From the NCBI GenBank assembly GCA_965153455.1, contig OZ234502.1:7843495-7907494 (forward strand): a stretch of DNA of 64,000 nucleotides, read 5' to 3'. Positions within the stretch are counted from its first letter, which is position 1. Every line of letters starts with the position of its first letter. The stretch is from Sphagnum compactum (lineage: Eukaryota; Bryophyta; Sphagnopsida; Sphagnales). Position numbers and translations under genes: made by a program. Below, in pieces: positions 13,190-25,030 of the stretch. The notes under the pieces are model-generated. The model was not told the DNA's origin and made no database searches. It worked only from the letters and a program-made list of their open reading frames with translations.

Positions 13190-13680
13190 GGGACATTTCT
13201 CCAAAAAAGAATGAATTTAGTGGAATGATACAATGGATGAACCTAAGGGAGTTGGATGATGGATGAATTGAGGAAATTTGATGAAATGAGGGGGAATTGG
13301 AGAACTATGGGAAGCTAGACAATGGATGGATCGCAGGAAGTTCAACAATCATTGAGTGGGACAATGGATGGATCCAAAGGAGCTAGCTAGACAATTGGAG
13401 GAAGGTGGGACAACGGATGAACTTGCCAAAAAATTTGACATTCCAAGGGAGTGGGACAATAGACAAATCTTTCAGAAATGGACAATGGAATAATTTGAAG
13501 ATGTTGGGTGAGGGACAATCCCATGGAAGGTAGACCATGGATGAATTCCAAAAAATGGACAATGGTAGAATTTGGGGAAGTTGGGCAATGCGTGAACCAT
13601 AGGAAAATGGATGTACAGATGAACTGGGAAACATCGGGCATTATACGATTTGGGGAAATTGGACAATTTATGAACACCCT
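13190..13680 (+). repeat. degenerate purine-rich repeat built on GGACAATGGATG
   Basis: Variants of GGGACAATGGATGAA recur about every 20-50 bp: 13228, 13318, 13361, 13411, 13456, 13482, 13515, 13559, 13587 and 13662. The frames here (133 codons minus, 77 plus) follow from the repeat and resemble no protein I know. Confidence 0.6.
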
Positions 13681-14031
13681 AAAATTTATTATTATAATTA
13701 TTCTACTTTCCATCTTAAGGCAATGCATGTCTGTTGGATAATATGTGAGTTGAGAAACTAGGAAAATGAATGAAAGTGGAACTAGCAATGAAAAACCAAA
13801 TTCTAACTAGCTGCATGTTAATCCATTGTTCAACCTTCTAAGGCATATTACAGAAGTTGGCATCCAAGGCAATTGAATGCATTGGGGAAGACGAATAAAT
13901 CGATACATGCTCTCATTCTCATTCCTTCCATTCGAAGGATAAGTCCTAAAAAAGGTGCATCACATGTCCTTCATTGAAAGAATCCATGCAAAACATGAAT
14001 CTATGCCAAAAGATGGAATCCATCTAATCGC

Positions 14032-14125
14032 ACCATTAGGTGGAACCAAAACATGTCCTAAAATTAAGTAAAATTCACATTGAATCTACTTAATTTTATG
14101 ACATATTTTGGTTCCACCTAATGGT
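14032..14125. repeat. 94-bp hairpin with 39-bp arms
   Basis: The left arm 14032-14070 (starts ACCATTAGGTGGAACCAAAA) and right arm 14087-14125 match at 37 of 39 positions when inverted, around a 16-nt loop. It is a compact, nearly intact foldback in decayed DNA. It could be a small MITE or the precursor of a small RNA; no coding role. Confidence 0.85.
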
Positions 14126-16129
14126 TTAGAATAAAGGCTTCATTTTATTCAAAATAAAAAAGTTATTATGATTTGCAACATTAGCCATTTTTGTCTTTTT
14201 ATGACTTATTCTAACACCCATCCACATTTGATTTTTTTGGATCCTATTTTTTTTGTATATTGTAGCTCATTAGATGTCATTTTGGTTTTTGAGGCCATAT
14301 TCTACCAGGTCTTCACCTTTTGCATGTTTAGGAATGTTGGTTGAGTATCAAATTTTTAATATTCATTCAGGAATGTTTTAAATTGTATTTGCATTGTTTT
14401 GGGTTTGCAAGTCCAACAAGTCGATTTTTTTCTCCAACAAGTTTTGTCCCTTTTTCAACCAAAACATTGGGAGGTTTTCTGATTTCCCCCCCCCCCAATC
14501 CTTCCTAGTAGGTACCTTCAAATAATTTTGCTATTTTTTTGGAAAAATTGACCAAAATTCTGATATCACAAAATTCGCAAATATATTAGAGTTCCACAAT
14601 AGATTTTCACTTGCATACCCTAAAGCCTTTAGTAAAAGTTAAAGAAGAGATCTTTCATCTATTGGAAGTCGGAACAGAATCCAAGCACATTTGTTTGAAT
14701 TTCATAATCAATTTTACCAAACTGGTAAATGTGATTTCACCCTCATCATGCCTTCTTCGAATACCATAGTGGGTAGCTTTGGCACCAATTATATTCCTTT
14801 ATGAAACATTGAAATTCTTTAAAATTGATTTTTTTCAAAAAATAAATTAAAAGGGAAAATTATCGAATTTTCAAAAAAAATAAAATCTATGTGTTGAAAT
14901 CAAATTTCAAAATTAATCAATTATTCATCATAAACGTGTCAAAAGTTGCCAAGGTATTACGGTAGTAAGTTATGTCAAGCAGCATAATAAAAATCCAAGG
15001 AAATCCATAATAAAACCCTACATCCATTTTGCAACACATCCATCTAAGACAAGACATGGAACTTGGATGGCATTCATACCCACAAATGATCCACCCACCT
15101 ATTTTCACACCCCCCTACTACCAAAAGAGCTTTCCTGTACCCTAATACCATAAGTAATGAACAACCAAAAGTGTGAACAAGGGGTTTTACATGAATTATT
15201 TGGTTGGACACAAACATGAAAGGTTTTGTTAAAGGGCCCACATCCGGATGGGGAATCAATCGGGAAAACAAAAGAATTTGATACCACTCCACCACCCTCC
15301 CAAAATGAGAAGCTTTCTCGTGTAGAGTAGTAGCGAGTAGTACAAATACAACAAAGTCCAACTATTCTCAATATCTTGAGGCTTCCTTCTCCTATAGTGT
15401 ATAGGTACAACCAAAGGCCATCTATATTCTCATGTTTTGGGGGTAGACCGACCATCCGTCCATCACGCAATGAGTTACTCCCCTTCCTTCCCCCTCCTCC
15501 CCCAATCGGTCTAACAATGACATAGTTAGTTTGTCGTGGAATTTTTTTGTGACGATTGTGGGCCCTTGTGTGATGTATTGAGACTACCCTAATTTCCTTG
15601 ATATTTGTGAGTTGTGTATCATGTATGGATGGTTCAAAGAACAATGAAATAGGAAATGAGGAAAACAATTATTGAGCCATTCCTTGAGGCAAGGACTATG
15701 CATTCATTCACTTGGGTCTATGGACTATATAACACCTTGATGCTAGAATTAGCTTGGACCTCCTTGTTAGACATAGAGTGATCTAATAATAATAAAAGAA
15801 CTTAATAATTTATAATTATCTTAAATAGCTAGAACTTCAAATTCTAGAAGTAAGTAGGAGGAGGAAAATGATTTTGATAGAATGACATTAATTTAAAAAA
15901 TTTATTCCAATTTGTACGTATCTCATTTTTATTTCATTTGTGTGCATTTTTTTGTCTCATTGGCAATTAGTGTTTCTCCTTGGCAAAACTTTCCCCTTTA
16001 TTTTTGACCTGAAAATATGATTTTTGACGCATACCAAGGTTTTAGCGAAAAGAATGGCCCTAATTAGCCTGATTTCAAAGTAAGTTTAAAACCAAATCGC
16101 CAGATTTCTAACAACAGGTTCCAACAGGT
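14126..16129. other. intergenic DNA with a 187-codon unassigned frame
   Basis: The minus frame 15105-15668 is long for this composition, but it lacks any domain I know, has a low-complexity Gly run from poly-C, and overlaps another frame (15074-15361). Judged non-coding. Confidence 0.5.
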
Positions 16130-16235
16130 AGCCAACATCTAAAAGGATTGTTAAAATATTTTACTTTCATATCTGATCTATAGCCAAATTTTACTAAATC
16201 TTCTTGTAGATAGATGATTGCCAATTTGATGACAT
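16130..16235 (-). repeat. family C dispersed repeat, inverted
   Basis: On the minus strand it reads TGGCAATCATCTATCTACAA, GATTTAGTAAAATTTGGCTA, CAGATATGAAAGTAAAATAT and TAGATGTTGGCTACC, in the same order as plus-strand copies. Confidence 0.6.
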
Positions 16236-16972
16236 AAAAAAAAAACAAAAAACAAAAAACCACTTGTTGCAATCTGATTCTTTTGCTATGCAGTATAAAA
16301 TAATTGTATATGTTTGCAAATTAATGAAATTATTTGAAGTGTAACTATAAATTTAAAAAATATGAAATTGCAAGTTGCAACGAGACCAAAAATGCACTAA
16401 AATGAAAACTTTATGGCACAACCCTCATGTATTTTACACCTTTATGTGGATACCTTAACCACAAGAGTTTGTAGGTTAAAAAATGGGCAAAGGGCAAGTA
16501 AATCTATTGCAAATATATGGAGAAACTAGTTCTATTTCTATTTCCAAATCCCTAGTTTTTTGAGGCACTTTGTATATAGTCCAGAATCTAGGCAGATGGA
16601 GAATGCTCAGTTTTGATTTTTCAAAAGATCCCCATTTCTGCTGGTAGGTAGGTAGGTAGGTACTGGTAGGTACTGACCACTTTTCCTCATGGGATAAATA
16701 GAGAGTCTGGAGAAATGTGGTTTGGAAAGTGTGCCCTTGGAAAAAGCAATTTTGTCTGTGTTGTTAGTGAAGTATATATATAATAAAATATAGCCAGCCA
16801 TTTGCTTTCCTTGAGAGTCCACCCACCACAACGTAAGAGTGTACCCTATTACTGTGCAGTGTGGATGGATGAATGATGGGTGGACTAAAGTTGGTTTAAC
16901 AAATCCCACCAATGTCATCACTCTGGATGGATGTTGGTATGTGGACTAAATTTGGTTTATCATTGAAAAAAT

Positions 16973-17030
16973 CCTAAACCCTAAACCCTAAACAGGATCC
17001 CAAGATTAGGGTTTAGCGTTTAGGGTTTAG
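16973..17030. repeat. inverted pair of interstitial telomere repeats
   Basis: CCTAAACCCTAAACCCTAAA (16973-16992) is followed after about 13 bp by TTAGGGTTTAGCGTTTAGGG (17006-17025). The arms are inverted and point away from each other, the opposite of a telomere fusion point. Confidence 0.85.
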
Positions 17031-17103
17031 TACCTATTAGAGATTTGGAGTACTTCATTTGTCAAAGCCCAGTCACTAGTAGCAACAAAATGAAATGAAA
17101 TTT

Positions 17104-17226
17104 CATTTTGCGACTTGTTTTAAGCGAATTAAAAAGTGTTGTTTTTTTGTTTTTTTGGTGATTATTTTGGAGACCACAATAACACAAAACAACACTTTCA
17201 GTCATCTGAAACAAGTTGTAAAATGG
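17104..17226. repeat. imperfect foldback with about 55-bp arms
   Basis: CATTTTGCGACTTGTTT and AAAAAGTGTTGTTTT on the left recur inverted as AAAACAACACTTT and AAACAAGTTGTAAAATG on the right, across a short T/A-rich centre. Poly-T follows at 17228-17245. Confidence 0.7.
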
Positions 17227-17797
17227 GTTTTTTTTTTTTTTTTTTCCACTAGTGAGTGTGAATTTCTGTGGATTGAAAAACTTTGCTTCCACACTCACCT
17301 AACATGTACTTTTCAGTTTTATTTTTATTGTATAAAAGGGTGAGAGAACCGGCATTGGGTTTAAACCCAATACCCTATCCGGGTATCAAACTTTTTCAAA
17401 ATAAAAAGAACCTGATCGATTTCTCATGATGCTTGGTTCTCAATTTAATGATACCCGAAAGGATTCAAGATGAGAACATATACATTGCATTCCATTTATC
17501 CCGTATGCCTTTCTAAATGTTTCATTTGGTTGTCCCCGAGTTCTCAGGCATCCTCCAAGTTGTACTATTCTGATGGAAATGGGCTTAATTTCAGAGTTCT
17601 TATGGAACTCAATTATTAAGTAATCAAAATTTTCAATTATTAGAAATTGATTCTCGGAGATGAAATGAATTTTGAAATTCAACAATTATAGTGACCCATT
17701 GGTCCCAAAACTGCAAAGCAAAAAAACTTACACATTGCCTTGTTGAGGGCTTTCTTTCCAACCCCAAAAGTCCCTTGCTCCACTTTGGTGTTGGAAA

Positions 17798-17966
17798 GAC
17801 TTGATAACCGGGTTGATAACCAAGTCAAAACTCAATAACTGACCACACTGGTTCTAACTCCTAACCTGCGGGTGTTGGACTGGTGCCCGGTTTGGCAGGT
17901 TATGAGTTAGAACCAGTGTGGTCAGTTATTGAGTTTTGACTTGTTTATCAACCCAGTTATCAAGTC
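17798..17966. repeat. large hairpin with 63-bp arms
   Basis: The left arm 17798-17860 (starts GACTTGATAACCGGGTTGAT) and right arm 17904-17966 match at 61 of 63 positions inverted. A further stem, TAACCTGC (17862-17869) with GCAGGTTA (17895-17902), continues inward to a loop of about 25 nt. That makes about 72 paired bases in 169 bp. The near-perfect arms suggest recent origin or selection on the fold. Confidence 0.9.
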
Positions 17967-17980
17967 AATTATTGATAACC

Positions 17981-18096
17981 TACCAGTTGGTTATTGATTT
18001 TTTGGATAAATCATTAGTTTGATAACCAGCTGGTATTGAAATTTCAAAAATCTAATAACCTACTTGGATGACTTGATTATCATCCAGGTAGGTTAT
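17981..18096. repeat. two smaller hairpins next to the 17.8-kb hairpin
   Basis: TACCAGTTGGTTAT (17981-17994) pairs with ATAACCAGCTGGTA (18022-18035). ATAACCTACTTGGATGA (18055-18071) pairs with TCATCCAGGTAGGTTAT (18080-18096). All share a GATAACC/GGTTATC core with the large hairpin, so the cluster looks related by duplication. Confidence 0.8.
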
Positions 18097-18109
18097 CATT
18101 ATTTAAACA

Positions 18110-20871
18110 CTAATACAAAAAATTAGAAAAAAAATTTATAATTAGAAAACCATTCTAATTTATTTTGTAAAACCCAAACCCAAGGTTCTTCATAAAAGTA
18201 AGGAACTACCCAACATTGGTGTATACTCAATACTACCCTTCAATGGAATAAAAAATAGTTGATGGTTACCTTTTTAAAACGACTCCACCCATAGTTGGCA
18301 TTTCATCCTAAAACAATATTCTTTCCATCCAAGATTACTTATCTACGGATTCCAAGCTCCACCCATAAACATGAACTTGGGATAATAAAAAGTTAGAATT
18401 AGTGTTGGTAGGTTCTAGGATTTTGATAGGGTTTAAATTACAAGTCAAGGTCTCTAAAACAAAGGTTCCAGTTTTGTTGAAACCGTCGTCATCGGAACCT
18501 AGCTAGGCAACCAACCTATTTTCGAGATGGAACTAAAACTTGAACCACGGTGCAACCAACCTTGTTTAGAATAAGTTTAGGTTCACTAGGTATCTAAGTA
18601 CAAAGTTTCTTTTAAAAAATAAAAAACTTGATCCAAAATTTTATGCATGTTATTGCATTTGATTGGTTGCACATAATTAATACTAATTAATTACATAAGC
18701 TCTATTTTGAACTATGTGCACTAGTTGAATAAACTAATATTTCACAAATTTTTTTTTGGTTTAGTTGCGTGTGATGAAGATGGAACTTGGTCTTAAATTA
18801 AAGCTTCTCAAAATTCTTTTTGAAAATGACAAGACCTAAAGGGTTAGAAATTCAAAAAACCAATTACAAAACTAGATTGAAAGCTCCATCAACAAATGAA
18901 AAAAAGAAAGTTAGAAAGGGGACCAAAGGTTAAGTTTGAAATCAAGAATTTGACAACACTGATCAGAACCCTACTCATAACAATCACCTGGACCAATCAA
19001 TACATCTAGCCAATCAAGAGCAGGTGTTAGACTATGTTGAAATTTTTTGCAACCTTAACATACTATTGAGCAAAAATGGTGAGCCACATCCATTTTACGG
19101 AGCTTGTGGGCCATGGTGTTTTTCATTTGCGGGGACTGTTTGTAGTAAGACACCCCTGAGTGAAAGAGGCAAGAGCCACATCACAAATAAACACAAATAA
19201 TGAAGAACAGTGGTAAAAGGAGACACCATCTAATGGAGTCACCCATTGTGATGCCAAAGATGCCCTTGTATGTAAGGGTTTGGATCAATGGGACAAGTTG
19301 GGTTCAAAGGTCCCTACCACATTCCCTCTTAAGTCTGACCTTGGCTAAAGGATCACCCAAGTTTTACCAATTTGACTGGTGTGGTATTTCATTCTAAGGT
19401 ACTTATTCATCAGTGAATTAAATAGATCGGGTGTTCTTCGGAAGGGCTATTAAAAATAGTGGCAACCAATTTTAGGAATAGTATTTCCATGCAACAAATG
19501 AGAAGTTGTGTCATGGAGTTGAACCCACTCCCCCCCCCTATTTTTGTTACAAGTGGGTGGGAAAGACAAGTTTTTGAGAGGGGGGGGGTTCAAAGCAATG
19601 AGTTCCCAAGGAACTCCTGACATGTTCCCCAAAGAGTTGCTAATAGCACCTCACTTTTATCCCATATGCTTTGGCAATTGTTGTCCTCCTTTCACCTATA
19701 TATGTGGGCCAACGGGCAGGAACTCTATACCTCTTAAAAGGGCCTTCTGGTTTGGGGAGCCTCCGGAATTCTTGAGTGATGGGCCAATAAATCGGCTCAT
19801 TGCAACAAAAAAAATTGAACTTGGTAGGCACCTCATCTAATTTAATAGGAGGGTGAATAGGTAGAGTGAAATTAAATATGTCCAACAATTACATAGGGTG
19901 CCTCCCAAGTTCAAATTTTGATTTTCAACAAGCCATTTCAATTGGCTCATCACAAAAATTACTGAAACTTTAAACACTCCCCAAAATAAAAGTTTACATT
20001 CTCAAGATAGAAACATAGTAACTTTCCTTTGGCACATCTATATGGGTGAAAAGGGACAATTTTGGGCAAAGGACATGGGATAAAAGTGTGGTGCTATTCG
20101 GAAAATCTTGTACAACACATTGAGAACATAAAAAAGAAACCCAAAAAATCCAACACACTCTCCTACCCCCCCCCCCACCTTCAAAAGGAAAGAAACTAGG
20201 CCTCCTGGGTGCATGCTGCATCACCCATTTGGCTCCACAGAATTTCTATTCCTCCACTTGTTTGTCAGCATTTTCAACTTAGGCTAATAGCAAGGACATT
20301 CAATTGGAGCTTGGCTTAGAGCATGTCCAGTGGTGCTCAGTATGTGACCCTGTACAAGTATTTCTCACATCTAACGTTTAGTTATTAACTTCTTTTCCAA
20401 CCTCACCCATAAAACTTAAACTGGGACTCCAAATTGGGTTTGAGACTAATTGCAACCCAATTGGACCAATCAAATTCTATAGCGAATCACAAACAGGAAT
20501 CAGTCACTAAATATGACTTGAGTATATGCAACAGACTCTTCCAATGCTCTCCAGCGCCCTGGACAATGTACATTTTTTCAAGGGTCACAAAAGTCTACCA
20601 GTGTATCTGCTGGATGATATGACTGCTGCACCTCATTCAAGATTTCCAGTACAGGGTCACATACAGAGCACAGGTGGAGATGCTCTTACAGGTTTGATAA
20701 GCTTGAACCAACTTGGTGCAGGTATAAATGTCACATGTACCCCATTGGGTGGGGGTTTGGGATTAACCTCAGCTTTCAAAGATGGTCATCGATTTTGTCT
20801 ACATCACAAAATTGGAAAAAAATAAACTGCTAACTAACCATTACAAAAATGGAGTCTATCCAATGTTGTGT
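18110..20871. other. intergenic DNA, nothing recognised
   Basis: Poly-C/G tracts at 19530-19540, 19580-19588 and 20166-20176 create short opposing frames (up to 99 codons) without known motifs. Confidence 0.5.
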
Positions 20872-20975
20872 CTCCATTACCGATATCCAGGGCAACTCTA
20901 TTACATAATGAGTTGCCTTGGATGCAATCTAATGGAGTTAATGTAATAGAGTTGCCCTGCATATATGTAATGGAG
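20872..20975. repeat. hairpin with perfect 19-bp inner stem
   Basis: CAGGGCAACTCTATTACAT (20888-20906) pairs exactly with ATGTAATAGAGTTGCCCTG (20941-20959). An outer stem CTCCATTAC (20872-20880) pairs with GTAATGGAG (20967-20975). The loop is 34 nt. Non-coding. Confidence 0.85.
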
Positions 20976-21971
20976 TGGCTCCCATCTCACCCTCACAACT
21001 GTGTAACTTCGGCTTCGATTATATGAGATGCATATATTCAACAGCCCAAGAAACATGAGAGTGTGTCAGGTGCTGTTGACAATTTATAACTTGAGTAGTA
21101 GTGGAGACGATTAAAGAATGAGACTGCCAACTGGGTTGAGAGAATCAGTCCTCACCAAAAGAGTACGTCCTCCTAAAACACTGGGGGCTTGAAATTTGAA
21201 CCGAGATAGTTCCCCTTTTGTTTAATAATAGTAGTCTTGACCCTTCCCTGAGCATCTAGCCTCAGCTATCCAAATACAATAAAATAAAATAAACAGGTAA
21301 CAGCTGAGTAGTGCATGAATGATGATATACCTACAGCTTCTTTCTATTTCAATAACTAGACAAAGCATATATATATACTTTAATCTTGGCAGCATTAATC
21401 CCAATTCTCCAGTTGCCAAAGTTTTAAAGAGAGTTGCTCAGTGATGTGTGCTGTACTGTGAGCTAGCTACTTGTCCATGATGACTCATGAGGGAGAAAAT
21501 CGGTAAAATACATATATACCCAGGGTACAGTTGTAAAAAAGCAGGCTACTGCACTGAACCCAAGTGGCTAGCTAGCTAGTTTGCTAGCTACCGGGGGTTG
21601 GATGGAACTGGATGGGTCCCAGAAATGGGTTAGAAAGAAAGTCCCAGCTCTACCCTTTGTAATAATATGTCTGTACTGTAGACAAGCATGAGACATGATT
21701 AAATCAGTTACCCAACATTCATATTTTGAGAAGAAACCCAACCAGTGGATGGGTAGACAAGCATGAGAGAGGGTACTGGAAAAAGTAGTAAAATTCCGTG
21801 TAATCATGGTGCAGTGTTTTTCCTGTCTGGGGAATCTCTAGACTGAAGTTTTAAAAAGCCCTAGTAGCTTGACAGCCCAGCGAGGTGCACGCGGAGAGGA
21901 AGGGACAGTGGCCGGTGTTTATACTGTGTACAGCAGAAGAACAAGAAGAAGTAGCAGTGGTACACAGTGAC

Positions 21972-21993
21972 GGTGGTGGTGGTGGTGGTGGGT
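21972..21993. repeat. (GGT)n microsatellite
   Basis: Seven GGT units directly left of family A copy 1. Confidence 0.8.
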
Positions 21994-22415
21994 CCAGAGT
22001 GAACCAGCCAGCACCCACTAGCTAGTGCACCATCCACTGGATGTCCATTTGGACTCAGTTGTGGATGAACCTCAACTACAGTTAATATCTCATTTCACCT
22101 TGATAACCCATTCTGTAAAGAAGTAGGTCCTATATAATAGGTAGTAAAATAGGTGACTAGACTAAATATGTAGAATATGGTTTATATTTAGATAAGGGCT
22201 GTTCTTACTACCTACCTACTAACAACTCCCTTCTTGTGGGTTGTTTATAGGTAGGTGGTATAGAAAAAGCAACTAAAGCTCAGCTAACTACCATGGTTAG
22301 CTCGGGGAACTGGAACCTAACAGAAAACTGTTTCCTAACCACTAGTTACCATCCATCCATCCATCCATCCATCCATCCCTCAGGGTGCACTGGTGGATGC
22401 TGGTTCACTGGGGCC
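21991..22415. mobile_element. family A non-autonomous TIR element, copy 1
   Basis: The left end reads AGTGAACCAGCCAGCACCCAC and the right end GTGGATGCTGGTTCACT, followed by GGGGCC. The interior aligns with copies 2 and 3 through shared blocks: CATCCACTGGATG, ACTCAGTTGTGGATGAACC, TTTCACCTTG, CCATGGTTAGC and AACTGTTTCC. A central imperfect hairpin is formed by ACTACCTACCTAC and TAGGTAGGTGGT. It encodes no protein. An (ATCC)n expansion lies at 22351-22378 near the right end. Confidence 0.75.
22351..22378. repeat. (ATCC)n microsatellite in family A copy 1
   Basis: Seven ATCC units, expanded from the single CCATCCAT seen in the other family A copies. Confidence 0.85.
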
Positions 22416-23475
22416 AGTGTGGTGAAGGAAGAGGACTACTCTCAGGGAGGAACTGTGACTACTACTACTACTACTACTAAATGCAGCATGTCCCCCATTT
22501 GTTATTTCATTAAAGGATTTTGCATGCACACCATAGTACATGTGGAGCTTGTGGAGCGTTTATGCTGGGTCAGAATGATGACCACAAAAAGACTACTACT
22601 ACTAGTTAAGTCTTTTTCCTATAAAGTAGTAGTTGGTGTTCCCCAGGCTTTGCTGGCACCTGTTAGATTCGACTGGTTTGCTTGACCGAGTCCAGTCTGT
22701 CCTTTTCCCCCTTGCTGCATTAGTAGTCAATTGTCACCACCACCATCACCACCCTACCCCTCACCCCCACCTTTCTTCACCCACTCAAAGGTCACGCAGT
22801 GTAACTGCATGCGGCTCTAGTTAGGCTTAGGCAATCACTCTAGGGAGGGGGAGGTGGGGGAAGGAGAAGATTGATGCCTAAGCATGACTGAACGGTTTCG
22901 TCACTCTAAGTTTTATGGCTAGGATTGCAGAGATGCTTCCAATGAGAAGTAAGTAACCTCTGATGCTCTCAATTTTAAGAGAGCTTTTCTAAGTTTGTTC
23001 TTTACTATATTTTCTTGGATTTGTAAGGTTAGCTGAGGATCCTATTTCCTACTCAAAGTTTGGTGCCAAGGATTACTAGTTCACACCAGTAGCAACTGTT
23101 TCTGACCCCAAAAAAAAAAGAAAAGAAAAGAAAAGAAGGGAATGGTAAAGCAGTCTATGGTGCTGCAAAACATAATGAGGTACCAATGTTACAAAAAGAA
23201 TTAATGTGAGTTTTTTAAAATAGGCACACATGGGACAACACTCAGTTATCAAACTAGAGGCCAGCAGGTTAGATCCATAAAATATTAGCCCAAGAATTCA
23301 CTACAAGACAATATGCATAACAAATATCTTAGAGACCATAGATGTGAAAAATACTCTTGATGAGCCTTTGAGTTTGATGTGACTAATTGAGCAACAATGA
23401 TACCAGGTAAATATCAACTATGCCTCCAAGGCATGAAAGGCCATGTTTTTTGGGTTAATTACATGTAAATTTATG

Positions 23476-23620
23476 TAGCCAAAGTGATGATAATAATCCA
23501 TAGAAAGATTTAGCCAAACGTGGCTATAAACAAGATTTGAAAGTAAAAAAATTTAAGCATCCTTCTATAGTTTTGGTTACCTACTTGAATCACTTATAGA
23601 AATCTTGAAAAAAATTCTTA
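23476..23620 (+). repeat. family C dispersed repeat
   Basis: AAGTGATGATAATAATCCAT, AAGATTTAGCCAAACGTGG, TTGAAAGTAAAAAAATTTAA and GCATCCTTCTATAGTTTTGG define this copy. The last block recurs nearly unchanged at 30.4 and 52.1 kb. Confidence 0.65.
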
Positions 23621-24595
23621 AATTCTTTTCTAATTCCAGCGATTGAAAAATCACAAAAAAAAATTCATTATCAAAAATTTTAATTTTAATTTCTCCTTTT
23701 GGAGAAGTATCGCCTCAAAGAAAAAGGCCATGTTAAGGTGTTTGTATCACATTGGCAAACACCATGAACAATTTTAACTGGAAAATACCTCTTGTAAAAG
23801 CAAGGATGCTTAACCATGGAGGTGGAGCACCCTTTGTCCACTAAATCTACATCCATAATCACCACACATAGATGACTTGTCCAGAACTATCAATTCTTCC
23901 TTTGCCTTGATCAAAGTCTCGAAGAGCAATTGTTTTGCAATTTTGGAGGGTTGTAAATATTGATGTTTGTTATTGTAGGATGTCTACTCCAAATGTGACA
24001 CCTGGTCTAGGTCCAAGCAGCATTTAAGACCATCTATATGGCTTACAATTTTAGTTACTTGTTTCTAGGTGGAACCATCATTTCCACAACTCTGAATCCA
24101 CCTCCAACCGCATATCTCATATCAAGACAATTATTCCAGATCGTCGAGGGGATTACGGGCACTTTTGTTCTATGGTTTAGGCAGATTCCATCCGGCTTTG
24201 GAGATTCTAGTATTGCAGCAGACTACAACTGGTGTACTGCATGATTTCACCCCTAATAATAATCCCAACATGCACTCACCTTTTAAGTTTTAAAATTTTG
24301 TTTTTTGGTACTCCTTTATTCCTGGAGTGATCAAGAAATAGGAACTCCAAGTTTACATTCAATTATGAGGGGGAACTTTTCAATAAAGTTGTTCAAGGGG
24401 TCTAGCTTCAATGCTATATAGCTTAGGGTGCTTAAAAATTCATGCACCTAACGTTTATGCACGGGAATAACTTTTTGGGCACCCCATGAGGCTATACAAA
24501 ACTCAATGTAGTCCTCACTCAATACAGTCCAGCAGGACGAATTCAAAAGCTCAAAACAGTCACACAGGACAGGTTTTCTAGATTCTCTTCTGAGG

Positions 24596-24615
24596 TTATT
24601 ATTATTATTATTATT
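24596..24615. repeat. (TTA)n microsatellite
   Basis: About six TTA units followed by TTTTTA. Confidence 0.75.
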
Positions 24616-24889
24616 TTTATTATTTATTCCCCATGGGACTAGTTGGAAAGTTGGGTGGCCACAAAATCGGATGGGTAGGTAATTCCAAACGTGGCAAGTG
24701 AAAAAAATTTAGAGGCCACATTAGGATCCATACTTTCACCATGGTAAATTTATAGTTAGGCTCAAATGTGAAAAAAAAAATTAAAAAATATGAAAAGTAG
24801 TCTAACTTCCCATATATTCCCAAAGGATTGCTTGTGTACTTGTGGAAGAAAAAGTTTGAGAATTGGGTGGGAAAAATGTAACTGACACT

Positions 24890-25030
24890 GTCCATCAGGG
24901 CATTGAAAGCTGACCAAGGTGTGAACTTGGAACATTGGTACCTTGGTTTTCTGAGTGAGGCCTCTTAGATGCTATAATTAACTCAGGACTGGGAGACCCT
25001 GATTTAGTCTTAAATTTCACATACTAATAA
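24890..25030. mobile_element. diverged family B unit, plus orientation
   Basis: GGTACCTTGG, GAGTGAGGCCTCTTAGATG, AACTCAGGACTGGGAGACC and CTGATTTAGTCTTAA follow the family B order. Terminal motifs are degraded (AGGTGTGAACTTGG at the left). Confidence 0.5.

Larger units (their letters stand above)
22416..24889. other. intergenic DNA, nothing beyond repeats
   Basis: Contains an (ACT)n run near 22459-22479, CACC-rich tract 22735-22790 and A/G-rich 23108-23140. No gene recognised. Confidence 0.5.

Noticed and set aside
13383-13788. 133-codon minus-strand frame
   Set aside because: Lies within the degenerate GGACAATGGATG repeat; composition reflects the repeat.
14032-14125. Calling this hairpin a miRNA gene
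   Set aside because: No known mature miRNA sequence is recognisable and no expression data are available; kept only as a hairpin.
15105-15668. 187-codon minus-strand frame
   Set aside because: No known domain, a Gly run from poly-C, overlapping frame on the same strand, and no splice or neighbour support.
16973-17030. Ancestral telomere-telomere fusion
   Set aside because: The order is CCCTAAA then TTTAGGG; a fusion would read TTTAGGG then CCCTAAA.
22293-22824. 130- and 63-codon plus frames
   Set aside because: They overlap family A copy 1, the ATCC microsatellite and a CACC-rich tract.
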